A model generated the notes under the pieces. That model was not told the DNA's origin and searched no databases. It saw only the letters and a program-made list of their open reading frames with translations. From Polaribacter vadi (GTDB lineage: Bacteria > Bacteroidota > Bacteroidia > Flavobacteriales > Flavobacteriaceae): a stretch of DNA of 64,000 nt. The stretch lies in NCBI RefSeq assembly GCF_018861005.1, contig NZ_JAHKQL010000009.1:1-64000 (forward strand). The letters are read 5' to 3'. Positions 1 through 8,479 of the stretch are shown one piece after another. Made by a program: the position numbers and the translations under genes. Positions within the stretch are counted from its first letter, which is position 1. Every line of letters begins with the position of its first letter.

Positions 1-57
1 TCTTCCGACCATGACTAGCTTTTAGCCTGCTTTTTATCTTATAAGTTAAAATGATTG

Positions 58-483
58 TTAAGCTTTTTTATCATTACAACAATCCATTGTGCAATCTTCT
101 TTACATTCTTTTTTATCAGTAGAAGTTTCACATTTTTCTTTACAAGCTTCAGAACAAGCGTGTGCTTTCTTGGTTGTTTCAGAAGCTGAGTACATTTCTC
201 CACCAGCAATACCATCAACAAAAGCAATTAGGTCTTTTTTAGAAGTAGTATTAGCATCAAATTGAATATTAGCAATACTATCTGTAAAAATAACTTTAGC
301 ATCTATAACACCTTCTTTTTTAGATAATTTAGATTGAATGGTTTTTGCACAACCTATTTCGCAGGTCATTCCAGAAATCGCTAAAGAAACGTTTTCATTT
401 TTCACTTCTTTCTTTTCAGTTTTACATGAAGTAAGTATAAAACAAGCAATTGCGATTGCAGTAAATATTTTTTGAGTTTTCAT
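58..483 (-). CDS. HMA-domain lipoprotein with Cys-rich tail
   Basis: A 141-residue predicted lipoprotein with a signal peptide and lipobox ending at Cys20 (ILTSC). A heavy-metal-associated domain follows, with the motif GMTCEIGC at residues 38-45. The spacing is C-x3-C rather than the classic C-x2-C. The last 35 residues hold seven Cys (110, 114, 118, 127, 131, 135, 136) plus His108 among Lys and Glu, which looks like a second metal-binding segment. The family suggests binding or sequestration of Cu or a similar soft metal at the cell envelope; the metal itself is not visible from sequence. It stands alone, and no copper ATPase or efflux gene lies beside it within the window. Confidence 0.8.
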   Translation of the reverse strand: MKTQKIFTAIAIACFILTSCKTEKKEVKNENVSLAISGMTCEIGCAKTIQSKLSKKEGVIDAKVIFTDSIANIQFDANTTSKKDLIAFVDGIAGGEMYSASETTKKAHACSEACKEKCETSTDKKECKEDCTMDCCNDKKA

Positions 484-669
484 TTGAATATAGTATTGAA
501 TTATTTTGCAAATTTATTAATAATATGACTTGTATTTGAAAAAGTCGAGGTTTTTTACATCAATTTTAACTGAAAATGAGTCCTATACTGCAAAATATAA
601 CTTTAAACAATAAAAAAAGAGCCAAAACATTAAGTTTTAACTCTTTTATCAAATTTATTTTAAAAGTGT

Positions 670-1661
670 TTACTTAAAATCTTCATCAGTAACACCTTCA
701 TTTACTTTTATTTCTTTTACTTCAAATTTTAAATCCATAGGTCCAGATTTTACCCCAATAGAATAAGGAAACAAAACTCCTTCTACAGCCTTATAATTGC
801 TGAATGTTGTTGGTACTTTCATTTCACCTGTTGGTCCTTTTACCGTTTTTACTTCTTTTGCTTTTAAACCTGTTTTTAGGTCGTAAAAAGCTTCAGTATC
901 ATTGAATTTTATAACGTAATAATTTACACCATCAATAGGTTCAATTCTCTCTAGTTTACCAGTTTTATACGCCAAATCTGAAAAAGGAACTAAATTAGAC
1001 TTTGCTTCTTCTATTTGTTCAGCTTTCATCTCTATTTTTTGTCCTCTAGCTTCTTGGTAACCAGTTGTGCCATTAAAAACAGCTTTTTGCATAACATTAC
1101 CAGCTACAGCAATTTCTTGCGAAGTTTTGTTGGGTGCAGCTGATTTAGATGTCATTGTTAAAGCCATTCCTTGTACAGTAGCATTTGCAACCATCATTGT
1201 GGTTTTTATAGCCATCACTTTTTCTTTACCTCCAATAGCTTCTATGTATTTATCAACAACAGTTGCAGCTGTCATTCCTGCAGGAATAGGCATTGTCATT
1301 GGTGGTTTTACTGTTGGGTTTCCTTTATCATCAAAATACTTAATTACATAATCTGTTTTTTCAAGATTTTTAAGTACATCAATTCCTTTACCTGTAATTA
1401 CAATTCTAGCTTTATTACCTTTAAAATATTTAATGGCTGCATTCTGAACTTCATCAATAGTATCCGCATTTATGTTTTTTAGGTAATTTTCATAAAAATC
1501 ATCTGGTAAATTGTACAATTCTCTGCTTATAGATCTAAAACTCTGGAGTCTTTTGTGGTCATTTCAGGAGTTCTATATGCAGCAATAATTGCAGGAATAC
1601 TAATATTAGCATCGTAAGTTCTCACCACCAAAGCAGCAAAAGATAAAATACTTTTCTTCAT
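670..1661 (-). pseudogene. Decayed M16 (insulinase-type) peptidase remnant
   Basis: Two fragments in different frames. The 5' fragment starts at ATG 1661 and encodes 44 residues: a signal-peptide start (MKKSILSFAAL) running straight into VRTYDANISIPAIIAAYRTP, which is normally deep inside an M16 peptidase, then a TAA at 1529-1527. The 3' fragment continues in another frame (ISRELYNLPDDFYENYL) to the stop at 670. It carries the end of the second M16 half (ADTIDEVQNAAIKYF, VITGKG) and a LolA-like C-terminal domain of about 190 residues. The HxxEH zinc site and most of both M16 halves are missing. This fits large deletions plus a frameshift in a gene or gene pair of normally 400-700 residues per protein. 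The 3' part could still be made from TTG at 1518, but it would lack any signal peptide. Confidence 0.75.
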
Positions 1662-1817
1662 TGGTTTAATTTAGTTTATTAATAAGTGTTTAGATTTGAC
1701 GCAATTTTTTATGTTTTGTAACAACATAAAAATATCAACAATCAAAAATAATAAAGACCAATATAATATAAATGATTTCTTATATAATTATTTAATTTTA
1801 AAATATTATAATTGATG

Positions 1818-1847
1818 TTGTTAACTATTAAAAAAGATGTATATTTG
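1818..1847 (+). promoter_or_regulatory. Bacteroidota promoter of rplU-rpmA
   Basis: TTG at 1818-1820, a 19-base spacer and TATATTTG at 1840-1847 fit the Bacteroidota housekeeping pattern TTG-N17-23-TAnnTTTG. The 19 bases from 1840 (TATATTTGCATCCGCATTT) recur exactly before hup at 20541. The leader to the rplU ATG is about 55 bases. Confidence 0.7.
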
Positions 1848-1907
1848 CATCCGCATTTTCAGTAAGTTAAATGCAATAAATAAGTATAAATACGCAAAAC
1901 AATTAGT

Positions 1908-2528
1908 ATGTACGCAATCGTAGAGATAGCAGGGCAGCAATTTAAAGTAGCAAAAGACCAAAAAGTATACGTTCATCGTTTACAAGGAGAAGAAGGATCA
2001 AAAGTGACTTTTGATAACGTTCTTTTACTTGATGATGCTGGTAACGTAACTTTAGGCGCCCCAGCTATAGAAGGAGCATCAGTAACAGCTCAAATTTTAA
2101 GTCACTTAAAAGGTGATAAAGTAATCGTCTTTAAAAAGAAAAGAAGAAAAGGTTACAGAAAGAAAAATGGTCATAGACAGTATTTAAGCGAGATTCAAAT
2201 TGAATCTATTGCTGCAACTGGTGCAAAGAAAGCTGTTAAAAAAGCTGCTCCAAAAAAAGCAACAAAAGCTAAAGCTGATGATTTAAAGAAAATTGAAGGT
2301 GCAGGACCTAAAGCAGCTGAAGCTTTAGTAAATGCAGGTTTAGATACTTTTGCTAAAGTTGCAAAAGCAGATCCAGCTAAATTGAGTGAAATCTTAACTG
2401 AAGCAAGTTCTAGATTGTCTCATTTAGTTACAACTACTTGGCCAAAGCAAGCTGGTTTAGCTGCAGAAGGTAAGTGGGATGAATTAAAAGAATTACAAGA
2501 TAGATTAGATGGTGGTATTGAAAAATAA
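1908..2528 (+). CDS. rplU: 50S ribosomal protein L21 with C-terminal HhH extension
   Basis: Residues 1-103 are a normal bL21 ([34 protein letters not shown] near 76-91), which binds 23S rRNA in the large subunit. A Lys/Ala-rich linker (about 104-123) leads to a second domain of about 80 residues. That domain contains a helix-hairpin-helix-like stretch ([19 protein letters not shown]) and ends in an acidic helix. The fusion brings the length to 206, twice that of E. coli L21. Such fusions are known in Bacteroidota, but the role of the added domain is not established. It is followed 39 bases later by rpmA, the standard order. Confidence 0.96.
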   Translation: MYAIVEIAGQQFKVAKDQKVYVHRLQGEEGSKVTFDNVLLLDDAGNVTLGAPAIEGASVTAQILSHLKGDKVIVFKKKRRKGYRKKNGHRQYLSEIQIESIAATGAKKAVKKAAPKKATKAKADDLKKIEGAGPKAAEALVNAGLDTFAKVAKADPAKLSEILTEASSRLSHLVTTTWPKQAGLAAEGKWDELKELQDRLDGGIEK

Positions 2529-2567
2529 CCATTTATAATTTACTTTAACCTATAAAAACTCAACAAA

Positions 2568-2828
2568 ATGGCACATAAAAAAGGTGTAGGAAGTTCGAAG
2601 AATGGTAGAGAATCAGAATCGAAACGACTAGGTGTTAAAATATTTGGAGGACAAGCTGCAATTGCAGGTAATATTATTGTTCGTCAAAGAGGAACTACTC
2701 ACAATCCAGGAGAAAACGTTTACATGGGTAAAGATCATACTTTACATGCAAAAGTTGATGGAATTGTAGAATTTCAAAAGAAAAGAGATAATAGATCTTA
2801 TGTATCTATTACTCCATTTGAAGCTTAA
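2568..2828 (+). CDS. rpmA: 50S ribosomal protein L27
   Basis: An 86-residue bL27 beginning [20 protein letters not shown], with the conserved [13 protein letters not shown] stretch. The N-terminus reaches the peptidyl-transferase centre and contacts tRNA. No Firmicutes-type N-terminal propeptide is present. It is cotranscribed with rplU and ends just before a strong terminator. Confidence 0.98.
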   Translation: MAHKKGVGSSKNGRESESKRLGVKIFGGQAAIAGNIIVRQRGTTHNPGENVYMGKDHTLHAKVDGIVEFQKKRDNRSYVSITPFEA

Positions 2829-2853
2829 AAAGACGTAAGTTTTTTACAATATT

Positions 2854-2893
2854 AAAAATGCTCTAACATTTATTTGTTAGAGCATTTTTATTT
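2854..2893 (+). terminator. Rho-independent terminator after rpmA
   Basis: A perfect stem ATGCTCTAACA / TGTTAGAGCAT with a short AT loop, flanked by A-rich and T-rich runs, 25 bases after the rpmA stop. Confidence 0.85.
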
Positions 2894-2918
2894 TTAGTAA
2901 ATTTTATGGTATATTTCT

Positions 2919-4868
2919 ATGATATATAAAAAAAACATGACGAGAATCCATTTTTTTACTTTATTTGTCTACCTATTTTCTTTTAGTAGTAGTGTAGCTC
3001 AAGATCAAAACAATCAACAAACTGAACTAATACAAAAAGTTGAGATTTTTATTTTAGAAAAGAAATTAGATTCTGCATCTCTTCTTTTAAATCAACTTAA
3101 TAAAAACAGCTATACAACAATTTTAAATAAGATTAAAAACAAGGAACTTGTTTCTTATGCAGAGTATAATCAATTTTTAAAATCTGTAAGTACAAGACAG
3201 GTTGTAAATTATTTATCTATACATAATTTTATAAAAAACTTTATAAAAGAGCCAGTAAATGATAAAAAAATAGATATAGATTATGTAAATATTAAGTGGA
3301 ATCAAATAGGTAATTTAAGAGATGAGGTTACGTTAGAAGCCGCTAATAAAGAGCATGAAAAACTAGAAATTTATGTAAATAAGTTTGATGATTCTGATAT
3401 TGATGTTTTAAAGTTGAAGACAAAAATTACAAGTCATCCTATAATAATGTTTAATATTAAACAAGATTTAAAGGGAAAAGAGTTGTGTTTAAAAAGTATA
3501 GAATCTGCAAGAGAACTAAAAGACATAAATTTAGAAATTATTTTTTTATACTATCTAACAGACTTTTTGGTACAAGAAGGTAAATTACAAGAATATATAG
3601 ATGTTTGTGAGCAAAGTTTAGAATTAGAAAAAAAGTTGCCTAAACAAACAGGTTTTCATCATGCTATATTAGAGCATTTAGTAGATGCTTATATTTATAA
3701 AGGGGGTAATAATGACAGGGTAGAAGGTTTGTTAGCGGAAATTTATGAAAATGAAACTTCAAGAATACAATCATTTGAATTCTATGCTAAATTTATAGCT
3801 AAACTAAACAAGAACTCAATAGAAAAGAAAAAAATTCTAAAAAAATTTCAAGTAAAAAATGTACTAGAACTAATAGAAAAATTTAGAAAATTAGGAGAAG
3901 TTTTAAATCATCATGATTATGCCAGTTTAATAAGTAGCAGTGCAAGAGCTTTAGTTGCTCATGGTTTTTACGAAAAAGCAATTTTGTATAAAGAAAGCCA
4001 AATAACCCTAATCAAAAATATTTACTCTAAAGATTTATCAGAAACATTAGCAAATTATAAAACAGATTTAGCTGTTAAAGAACAAGAAAAAGTTATAGAA
4101 CACGAAAAAGAAAAAACAAGTTTATATGCAGTTATTGCATCTTTAGCTTTTATTTTACTATTAATTTCATTATTAGTTTTAAGGAAAATAAGAAAGCAAT
4201 CTAAAGAGTTAAGCGAAAAAAACACACTAATAGAACAATCATTAAAAGAAAAAGAATTACTAGTTAAAGAAGTACATCATAGGGTAAAAAATAATTTTCA
4301 AATTGTATCTAGTTTATTAGAACTACAGAGCGAAGGCATAGAAGATGAAAAAGCATTAGAATTAGTCAATGAAGGTAAGAATAGAGTGAAATCGATGGCT
4401 TTAATTCATCAAAAACTATATCAAAATGAAAGTGGTTTAGTAGATTTTGATGAATATATACACTTATTAGTTAAAGAACTTTCATCCTTATTTAAATCTA
4501 ATAACAAAATTGAAACATCAATAGAATCAAAAAATATGGAATTTGATGTAGATACAGCAATTCCTCTTGGCTTAATAATTAATGAAATAATTACAAACTC
4601 TTACAAATATGCGTTTGGTAGTGAAAAAGAAAATATCTTGTCTATTTCTATAGGTAAAGAAGATAATGATGATTTTAAACTTGTAATAGAAGATAATGGC
4701 CCAGGGTTGTCTAATGATTTTGATGTAAAAAAAACAAAAAGTTTAGGTTTACGTTTAGTAAACAGATTGGTAAAACAATTACATGGTACTTTAAAAGTAA
4801 CAAATATAAATGGAGCGAGATTTGAAATTACTTTTAAAGATGAACAAGCAAGACAATTAATCGATTAA
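2919..4868 (+). CDS. Membrane sensor histidine kinase, HisKA_2 type
   Basis: A 649-residue kinase. A signal peptide ends near residue 28 (SSSVAQ) and is followed by a mostly helical, Lys/Glu-rich sensor region of about 370 residues, perhaps TPR-like. One membrane helix lies at about 401-422, then a short coiled linker. The phosphoacceptor is in EVHHRVKNNFQIVSSLLELQ (His453/454), the HisKA_2 dimerisation signature. The HATPase domain shows an N-box (NEIITNSYKYAF) and a G-box (DNGPGLS). A second ATG at 2937 would give MTRIHFF and may be the real start, since it sits closer to the hydrophobic segment. The LytTR regulator begins 20 bases downstream, so the two form a two-component pair. The signal sensed is unknown. 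Confidence 0.9.
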   Translation: MIYKKNMTRIHFFTLFVYLFSFSSSVAQDQNNQQTELIQKVEIFILEKKLDSASLLLNQLNKNSYTTILNKIKNKELVSYAEYNQFLKSVSTRQVVNYLSIHNFIKNFIKEPVNDKKIDIDYVNIKWNQIGNLRDEVTLEAANKEHEKLEIYVNKFDDSDIDVLKLKTKITSHPIIMFNIKQDLKGKELCLKSIESARELKDINLEIIFLYYLTDFLVQEGKLQEYIDVCEQSLELEKKLPKQTGFHHAILEHLVDAYIYKGGNNDRVEGLLAEIYENETSRIQSFEFYAKFIAKLNKNSIEKKKILKKFQVKNVLELIEKFRKLGEVLNHHDYASLISSSARALVAHGFYEKAILYKESQITLIKNIYSKDLSETLANYKTDLAVKEQEKVIEHEKEKTSLYAVIASLAFILLLISLLVLRKIRKQSKELSEKNTLIEQSLKEKELLVKEVHHRVKNNFQIVSSLLELQSEGIEDEKALELVNEGKNRVKSMALIHQKLYQNESGLVDFDEYIHLLVKELSSLFKSNNKIETSIESKNMEFDVDTAIPLGLIINEIITNSYKYAFGSEKENILSISIGKEDNDDFKLVIEDNGPGLSNDFDVKKTKSLGLRLVNRLVKQLHGTLKVTNINGARFEITFKDEQARQLID

Positions 4869-4888
4869 ATTTTTATAAATTTTTGTTT

Positions 4889-5605
4889 ATGGAAAGTGTA
4901 AAGGTTTTAGTAGTTGAAAATGAAATGATAATTGCAGATAATATTTGTAATACCTTAGAAGACTTAGGCTATAATGTTTTAGAGCCAGCTATTAGTTATA
5001 CTGAAGCTATGATAACTATAGAAAAAGAAAAACCAGATATTGCAATTTTAGATATTATTTTATCTGGTAAAAAAACGGGTATAGATATTGCAAAACAAAT
5101 TATAGATAATTACCATTTTCCATTTGTTTTTTTAACTTCCAATTCAGATTCAATTACTTTAAATAAGGCAAAAGAAGTTATGCCACCTGCATATTTAGTA
5201 AAACCATTTTCTAAAGAAGAACTTTTTACTTCTATAGAAATAGCAATTTCAAATTATTCTAAAAGAGTAATAGAAGAAGAAAAAAGTGTTTCTGATAAAT
5301 CAATTTTTATTAAAAATAAAGGAGCTTTGTTAAAAGTAAAGTTCGATGATATCTTATATTTTAAAAGTTCACATGTTTATGTAGAGCTTTTTTTAGTAGA
5401 TAATAAAAAGTTTTTGGTAAGAAAAAGTTTAAATAACATTCAAGAAACATTAAATAAAAATTTTGTTCGTGTACAAAGAAGCTTTATTGTAAATATTCAT
5501 CATGTTAAAGAGGTTAAAATAGATTCTATTATAGTTGATCAAGAGATAATACCTATAGGTAAAAAATATAAAGAAGAATTAATAGATAGAATTAAGTCAA
5601 TTTAA
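4889..5605 (+). CDS. LytTR-family response regulator
   Basis: An N-terminal CheY-like receiver (about 1-120) has the acidic pocket ENE near the start, the phospho-Asp in DIAILDIILSG and the conserved Lys in YLVKPFSKEE. It is followed by a LytTR DNA-binding domain (about 140-238; ILYFKSSHVYVEL, VRVQRSFIVNI). I chose ATG 4889 over the in-frame TTG at 4883 because it gives the standard receiver start MESVKVLVVENE. It lies directly after the kinase and is presumably its phosphorylation partner. Targets cannot be read from the sequence. Confidence 0.92.
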   Translation: MESVKVLVVENEMIIADNICNTLEDLGYNVLEPAISYTEAMITIEKEKPDIAILDIILSGKKTGIDIAKQIIDNYHFPFVFLTSNSDSITLNKAKEVMPPAYLVKPFSKEELFTSIEIAISNYSKRVIEEEKSVSDKSIFIKNKGALLKVKFDDILYFKSSHVYVELFLVDNKKFLVRKSLNNIQETLNKNFVRVQRSFIVNIHHVKEVKIDSIIVDQEIIPIGKKYKEELIDRIKSI

Positions 5606-5748
5606 ATTGCTTTTTAGAACAAAAAACACTGTGTTTAGAACATTTAGTTAGCAAAAACAGTTGAGTTTGTTTATTTTTATTAAAAATATTTACGTTGGGG
5701 GATGTAACTATTTTTATAAAAGTTATTTTATAATAAGAACTTTTAATC

Positions 5749-5779
5749 AAGTTACCCTTTTTAGGGTAACTTTTTTTTA
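5749..5779 (+). terminator. Terminator after the two-component operon
   Basis: The stem AAGTTACCC / GGGTAACTT with a TTTTTA loop, followed by a run of T. It ends about 57 bases before the kdtA start used here and overlaps the far-upstream in-frame ATG at 5779. Confidence 0.8.
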
Positions 5780-5835
5780 TGGTCAAATTTCTTTTTTGGG
5801 TATTTAACAAACTTCTATTTTGTATTTTTACCACA

Positions 5836-7086
5836 ATGAATTTCCTTTATAACTTCCTTGTTTTTAAAGCCTCTATTGTGCTTTCAATTTTAGCTATTTT
5901 TAATAAAAAATTAAAGCTTTTTGTAGCGGGGCGAAAAGAAATATTTTCAAAAATTGATATACTAAAGGATAAGAAAACGATATGGTTCCACGCTGCTTCT
6001 TTGGGCGAATTTGAACAAGCAAGGCCAATTATAGAAGAGATTAAAAAAGAGTATAAACAGTATAAAATACTAGTTACCTTTTTTTCTCCTTCAGGATATG
6101 AAATTCGTAAAAACTATATTTTAGCAGATGTAATTTGTTATTTACCTTTAGATTCTAAATCGAATGCAAAAAAGTTTATAGAAATTGTAAATCCTAAAAT
6201 GGCTATTTTTATAAAGTATGAATTTTGGCCAAACTTCTTAAACGAACTTAAAAGAAAAGAAATTCCTACAATTTTAGTTTCAGGTATTTTAAGAGAAAAA
6301 CAATTGTTCTTTAAAAGTTATGGTGGTTTTATGAGAGATTCTCTACAAGCTTTTCATCACTTTTTTGTACAGAATGAAATTTCTAAAGATTTACTGAATT
6401 CCATCAATTTTAAAAATATAACAGTTGCTGGTGATACACGTTTTGATCGAGTTTCTAAAATTTTACAACAAGACAATACTCTTGATTTTATTAATGAATT
6501 TAAAAATGATAAATACACAGTTGTTGCAGGAAGTACTTGGAGTGAAGGAGAAGAACTCTTGGTGAATTACATCAACAATAATGCATCCGAAGATGAAAAA
6601 TTTATCATAGCACCTCATAATATTAAAGCAGATGCAATTTTAGAATTACAGAAATCCATTAGTAAAAAAGTTATAAAATATTCTGATGTCATTTCTAATG
6701 GAGTTCAGAATTCTCAAAATCTAACAGAATATCAAGTTTTTATAATTGATACTATTGGTATTTTAACCAAAATTTATGCTGCTGCAGATGCTGCTTACGT
6801 TGGTGGAGGTTTAAAAACAGGTTTACATAATATTTTGGAACCAGCAACTTTTGGAATTCCTGTAGTGATTGGAAATAAATACGACAAATTTAAAGAAGCT
6901 GTTGATTTGGTTAAAATCGGCGGATGTATTTCAATTAAAAATCAAGAAGAATTTACAGAAGCTTTTATCAATTTTAAAAACGATGAAAATTTCAGAAAGT
7001 TAACAGGCGCAATCAATAAAAAATATATTGCAACCAATTTAGGAGCAACAAAACTAATTATGAATTATTTAAAAGATAAAATTTAA
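5836..7086 (+). CDS. waaA: 3-deoxy-D-manno-octulosonic acid (Kdo) transferase
   Basis: A GT30-type transferase (kdtA/waaA) that adds Kdo to the lipid A precursor at the inner membrane. Seen: an N-terminal hydrophobic anchor (MNFLYNFLVFKASIVLSILA), the family signature WFHAASLGEFEQARPII, KYEFWPNFLNEL, and the nucleotide-binding C-terminal half with YVGGGLKTGLHNILEPATFG. Length is 416. I start at ATG 5836 because the earlier ATG at 5779 lies in the terminator hairpin and adds 19 residues not expected in the family. It ends 2 bases before the first YeeE/YedE gene, so it probably leads a long operon into the Moco genes. Confidence 0.93.
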   Translation: MNFLYNFLVFKASIVLSILAIFNKKLKLFVAGRKEIFSKIDILKDKKTIWFHAASLGEFEQARPIIEEIKKEYKQYKILVTFFSPSGYEIRKNYILADVICYLPLDSKSNAKKFIEIVNPKMAIFIKYEFWPNFLNELKRKEIPTILVSGILREKQLFFKSYGGFMRDSLQAFHHFFVQNEISKDLLNSINFKNITVAGDTRFDRVSKILQQDNTLDFINEFKNDKYTVVAGSTWSEGEELLVNYINNNASEDEKFIIAPHNIKADAILELQKSISKKVIKYSDVISNGVQNSQNLTEYQVFIIDTIGILTKIYAAADAAYVGGGLKTGLHNILEPATFGIPVVIGNKYDKFKEAVDLVKIGGCISIKNQEEFTEAFINFKNDENFRKLTGAINKKYIATNLGATKLIMNYLKDKI

Positions 7087-7088
7087 AA

Positions 7089-7646
7089 ATGGATTTTATA
7101 TTTCAACCTTGGGCTTGGTATATTGGTGGTCCATTAATAGCATTATCGCTATTTTTATATTTCTATTTTGGACGGGATTTTGGAGCCTCAACAAACTTTG
7201 AAACTCTATGTACAATGGCTGGTGCAGGAAAAGTATCCGACTATTTTAAAAAAGATTGGAAACAGCGTGATTTTGCATTACTATTTGTGGTTGGTTTAAT
7301 AATTGGTGGTTTTATTTCTTCAAGTTATTTAATTCCGAATCAAACCATAGATTTAAATCCAACAACAGTTCAAGAGTTAACAGATTTAGGTTTTTCTAAT
7401 GTGGGTAATCAATATTTTCCTGATGAAATTTTTGGGGATGATATATACACATCTTTAAAAGGATTCTTAATTCTGATAATTTCTGGAGTGCTTATTGGTT
7501 TTGGAACACGTTATGCAGGTGGTTGTACTTCTGGACACGCAATTACGGGTTTAAGCAGTTTGCAGTTACCTTCTTTATTGGCGGTAATTGGCTTTTTTAT
7601 TGGTGGTATTATTGCTACTTGGTTAATAATTCCTTTAATTTTTTAG
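7089..7646 (+). CDS. YeeE/YedE family membrane protein, half 1
   Basis: A 185-residue membrane protein with about four helices and the conserved motif RYAGGCTSGHAITGLS, which holds the Cys typical of the YeeE/YedE (DUF395, sulf_transp) family. Members import thiosulfate or related sulfur species. This protein is about half of a full-length YeeE and is followed with no gap by the second half. The pair is read as one split transporter at the inner membrane. The position just before moaA suggests sulfur supply for molybdopterin, but that is inference. Confidence 0.87.
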   Translation: MDFIFQPWAWYIGGPLIALSLFLYFYFGRDFGASTNFETLCTMAGAGKVSDYFKKDWKQRDFALLFVVGLIIGGFISSSYLIPNQTIDLNPTTVQELTDLGFSNVGNQYFPDEIFGDDIYTSLKGFLILIISGVLIGFGTRYAGGCTSGHAITGLSSLQLPSLLAVIGFFIGGIIATWLIIPLIF

Positions 7647-8063
7647 ATGATGAAGAATATCAAATTTTTAATATTAGGTATCTTTTTCGCAATTGTTTTA
7701 AGTAAATCTCAGGCAATTTCTTGGTATCGATTTTACGAAATGTTCAAATTCCAATCTTTTCATATGTTTGGTATTATTGGTGGCGCAGTTGTAATATCAG
7801 CGATTATTATGCAGTTGTTTAAAAGCGGAAAAATAAAAGATATTAATGGAAATAAAATTGTACCAAAACCAAAGAAAAAAGGATTTATAAGTACCATTTT
7901 TGGAGGAACACTTTTTGGTTTAGGTTGGGGGATTTCTGGAGCTTGTGCAGCACCAGTTTTTGTGATTCTTGGATTTAAATTAGTGCCAGCAATTATTATT
8001 TTGGCAGGTGCACTTTTAGGCGCATTTTTATACGGTTTAATCAGTAAGAAATTACCCAATTAA
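7647..8063 (+). CDS. YeeE/YedE family membrane protein, half 2
   Basis: A 138-residue partner of the preceding gene, starting at the base after its stop codon. It has four predicted helices and the motif GLGWGISGACAAPVFVILG, the G-x-C-x-x-P element of the YeeE/YedE family. The first helix (MMKNIKFLILGIFFAIVLSK) is signal-like. Together the two proteins would give the eight to nine helices of a single-chain transporter. Its stop overlaps the start of the next gene by one base, so the three genes are translationally coupled. Confidence 0.87.
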   Translation: MMKNIKFLILGIFFAIVLSKSQAISWYRFYEMFKFQSFHMFGIIGGAVVISAIIMQLFKSGKIKDINGNKIVPKPKKKGFISTIFGGTLFGLGWGISGACAAPVFVILGFKLVPAIIILAGALLGAFLYGLISKKLPN

Positions 8064-8479
8064 TGGAACGTCATTGGAAAATTTCTGATACTGAATTTGA
8101 AGAGCAATTCTCTACAAATAAATATCGTCCTCTATGGTTTACGCATGAGGCACATTTGCGTTTAGCGTGGATTTATATAACCAAATACGGAAAAGAAATA
8201 GCCTTAAAAAAGTACAGTAAACAATTGCAAGACTTTGCAAATAAATATAACGCAGAAGGTAAATACAATGCTACTGTAACTTTTGCATCTATTCAAATTA
8301 TGGATGCTTTTATTCAGAAATCTGATACTTATGATTTTCAAGATTTTATCAATGAATTCTCACAATTAAAAAGTAATTTTAAAGAAATTATTTCAACCTA
8401 TTATTCTGGTGATGTTTTTACTTCAAAAGAAGCAAAACAACAAGTTTTACAACCAGATTTAAAACCCTTTCATGAGTAA
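8063..8479 (+). CDS. Conserved hypothetical protein of the Moco cluster
   Basis: A 138-residue soluble protein, no signal peptide, that I cannot assign to a named family. It is predicted mostly helical, with an aromatic and His-rich stretch RPLWFTHEAHLRLAWIYI near residues 22-39 and a Pro-rich end (QPDLKPFHE). It overlaps moaA by 8 bases and the upstream transporter gene by 1, so it belongs to the same transcript. I recall similar proteins in other Flavobacteriaceae, but no function is known to me. It lacks the residues expected of MoaE or MoaD. Confidence 0.75.
   Translation: MERHWKISDTEFEEQFSTNKYRPLWFTHEAHLRLAWIYITKYGKEIALKKYSKQLQDFANKYNAEGKYNATVTFASIQIMDAFIQKSDTYDFQDFINEFSQLKSNFKEIISTYYSGDVFTSKEAKQQVLQPDLKPFHE

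Noticed and set aside
1..57. Possible gene end at the left edge
   Set aside because: Too short, with stops in several frames; nothing can be assigned.
5592..5834. Minus-strand ORF of 80 codons opposite the LytTR gene end and its terminator
   Set aside because: It runs through the terminator and an AT-rich gap, has low-complexity Lys/Asn/Phe content and no homology that I recognise.
5779..5835. Upstream ATG for kdtA
   Set aside because: It lies in the terminator hairpin and adds residues not seen in the family; ATG 5836 is better.
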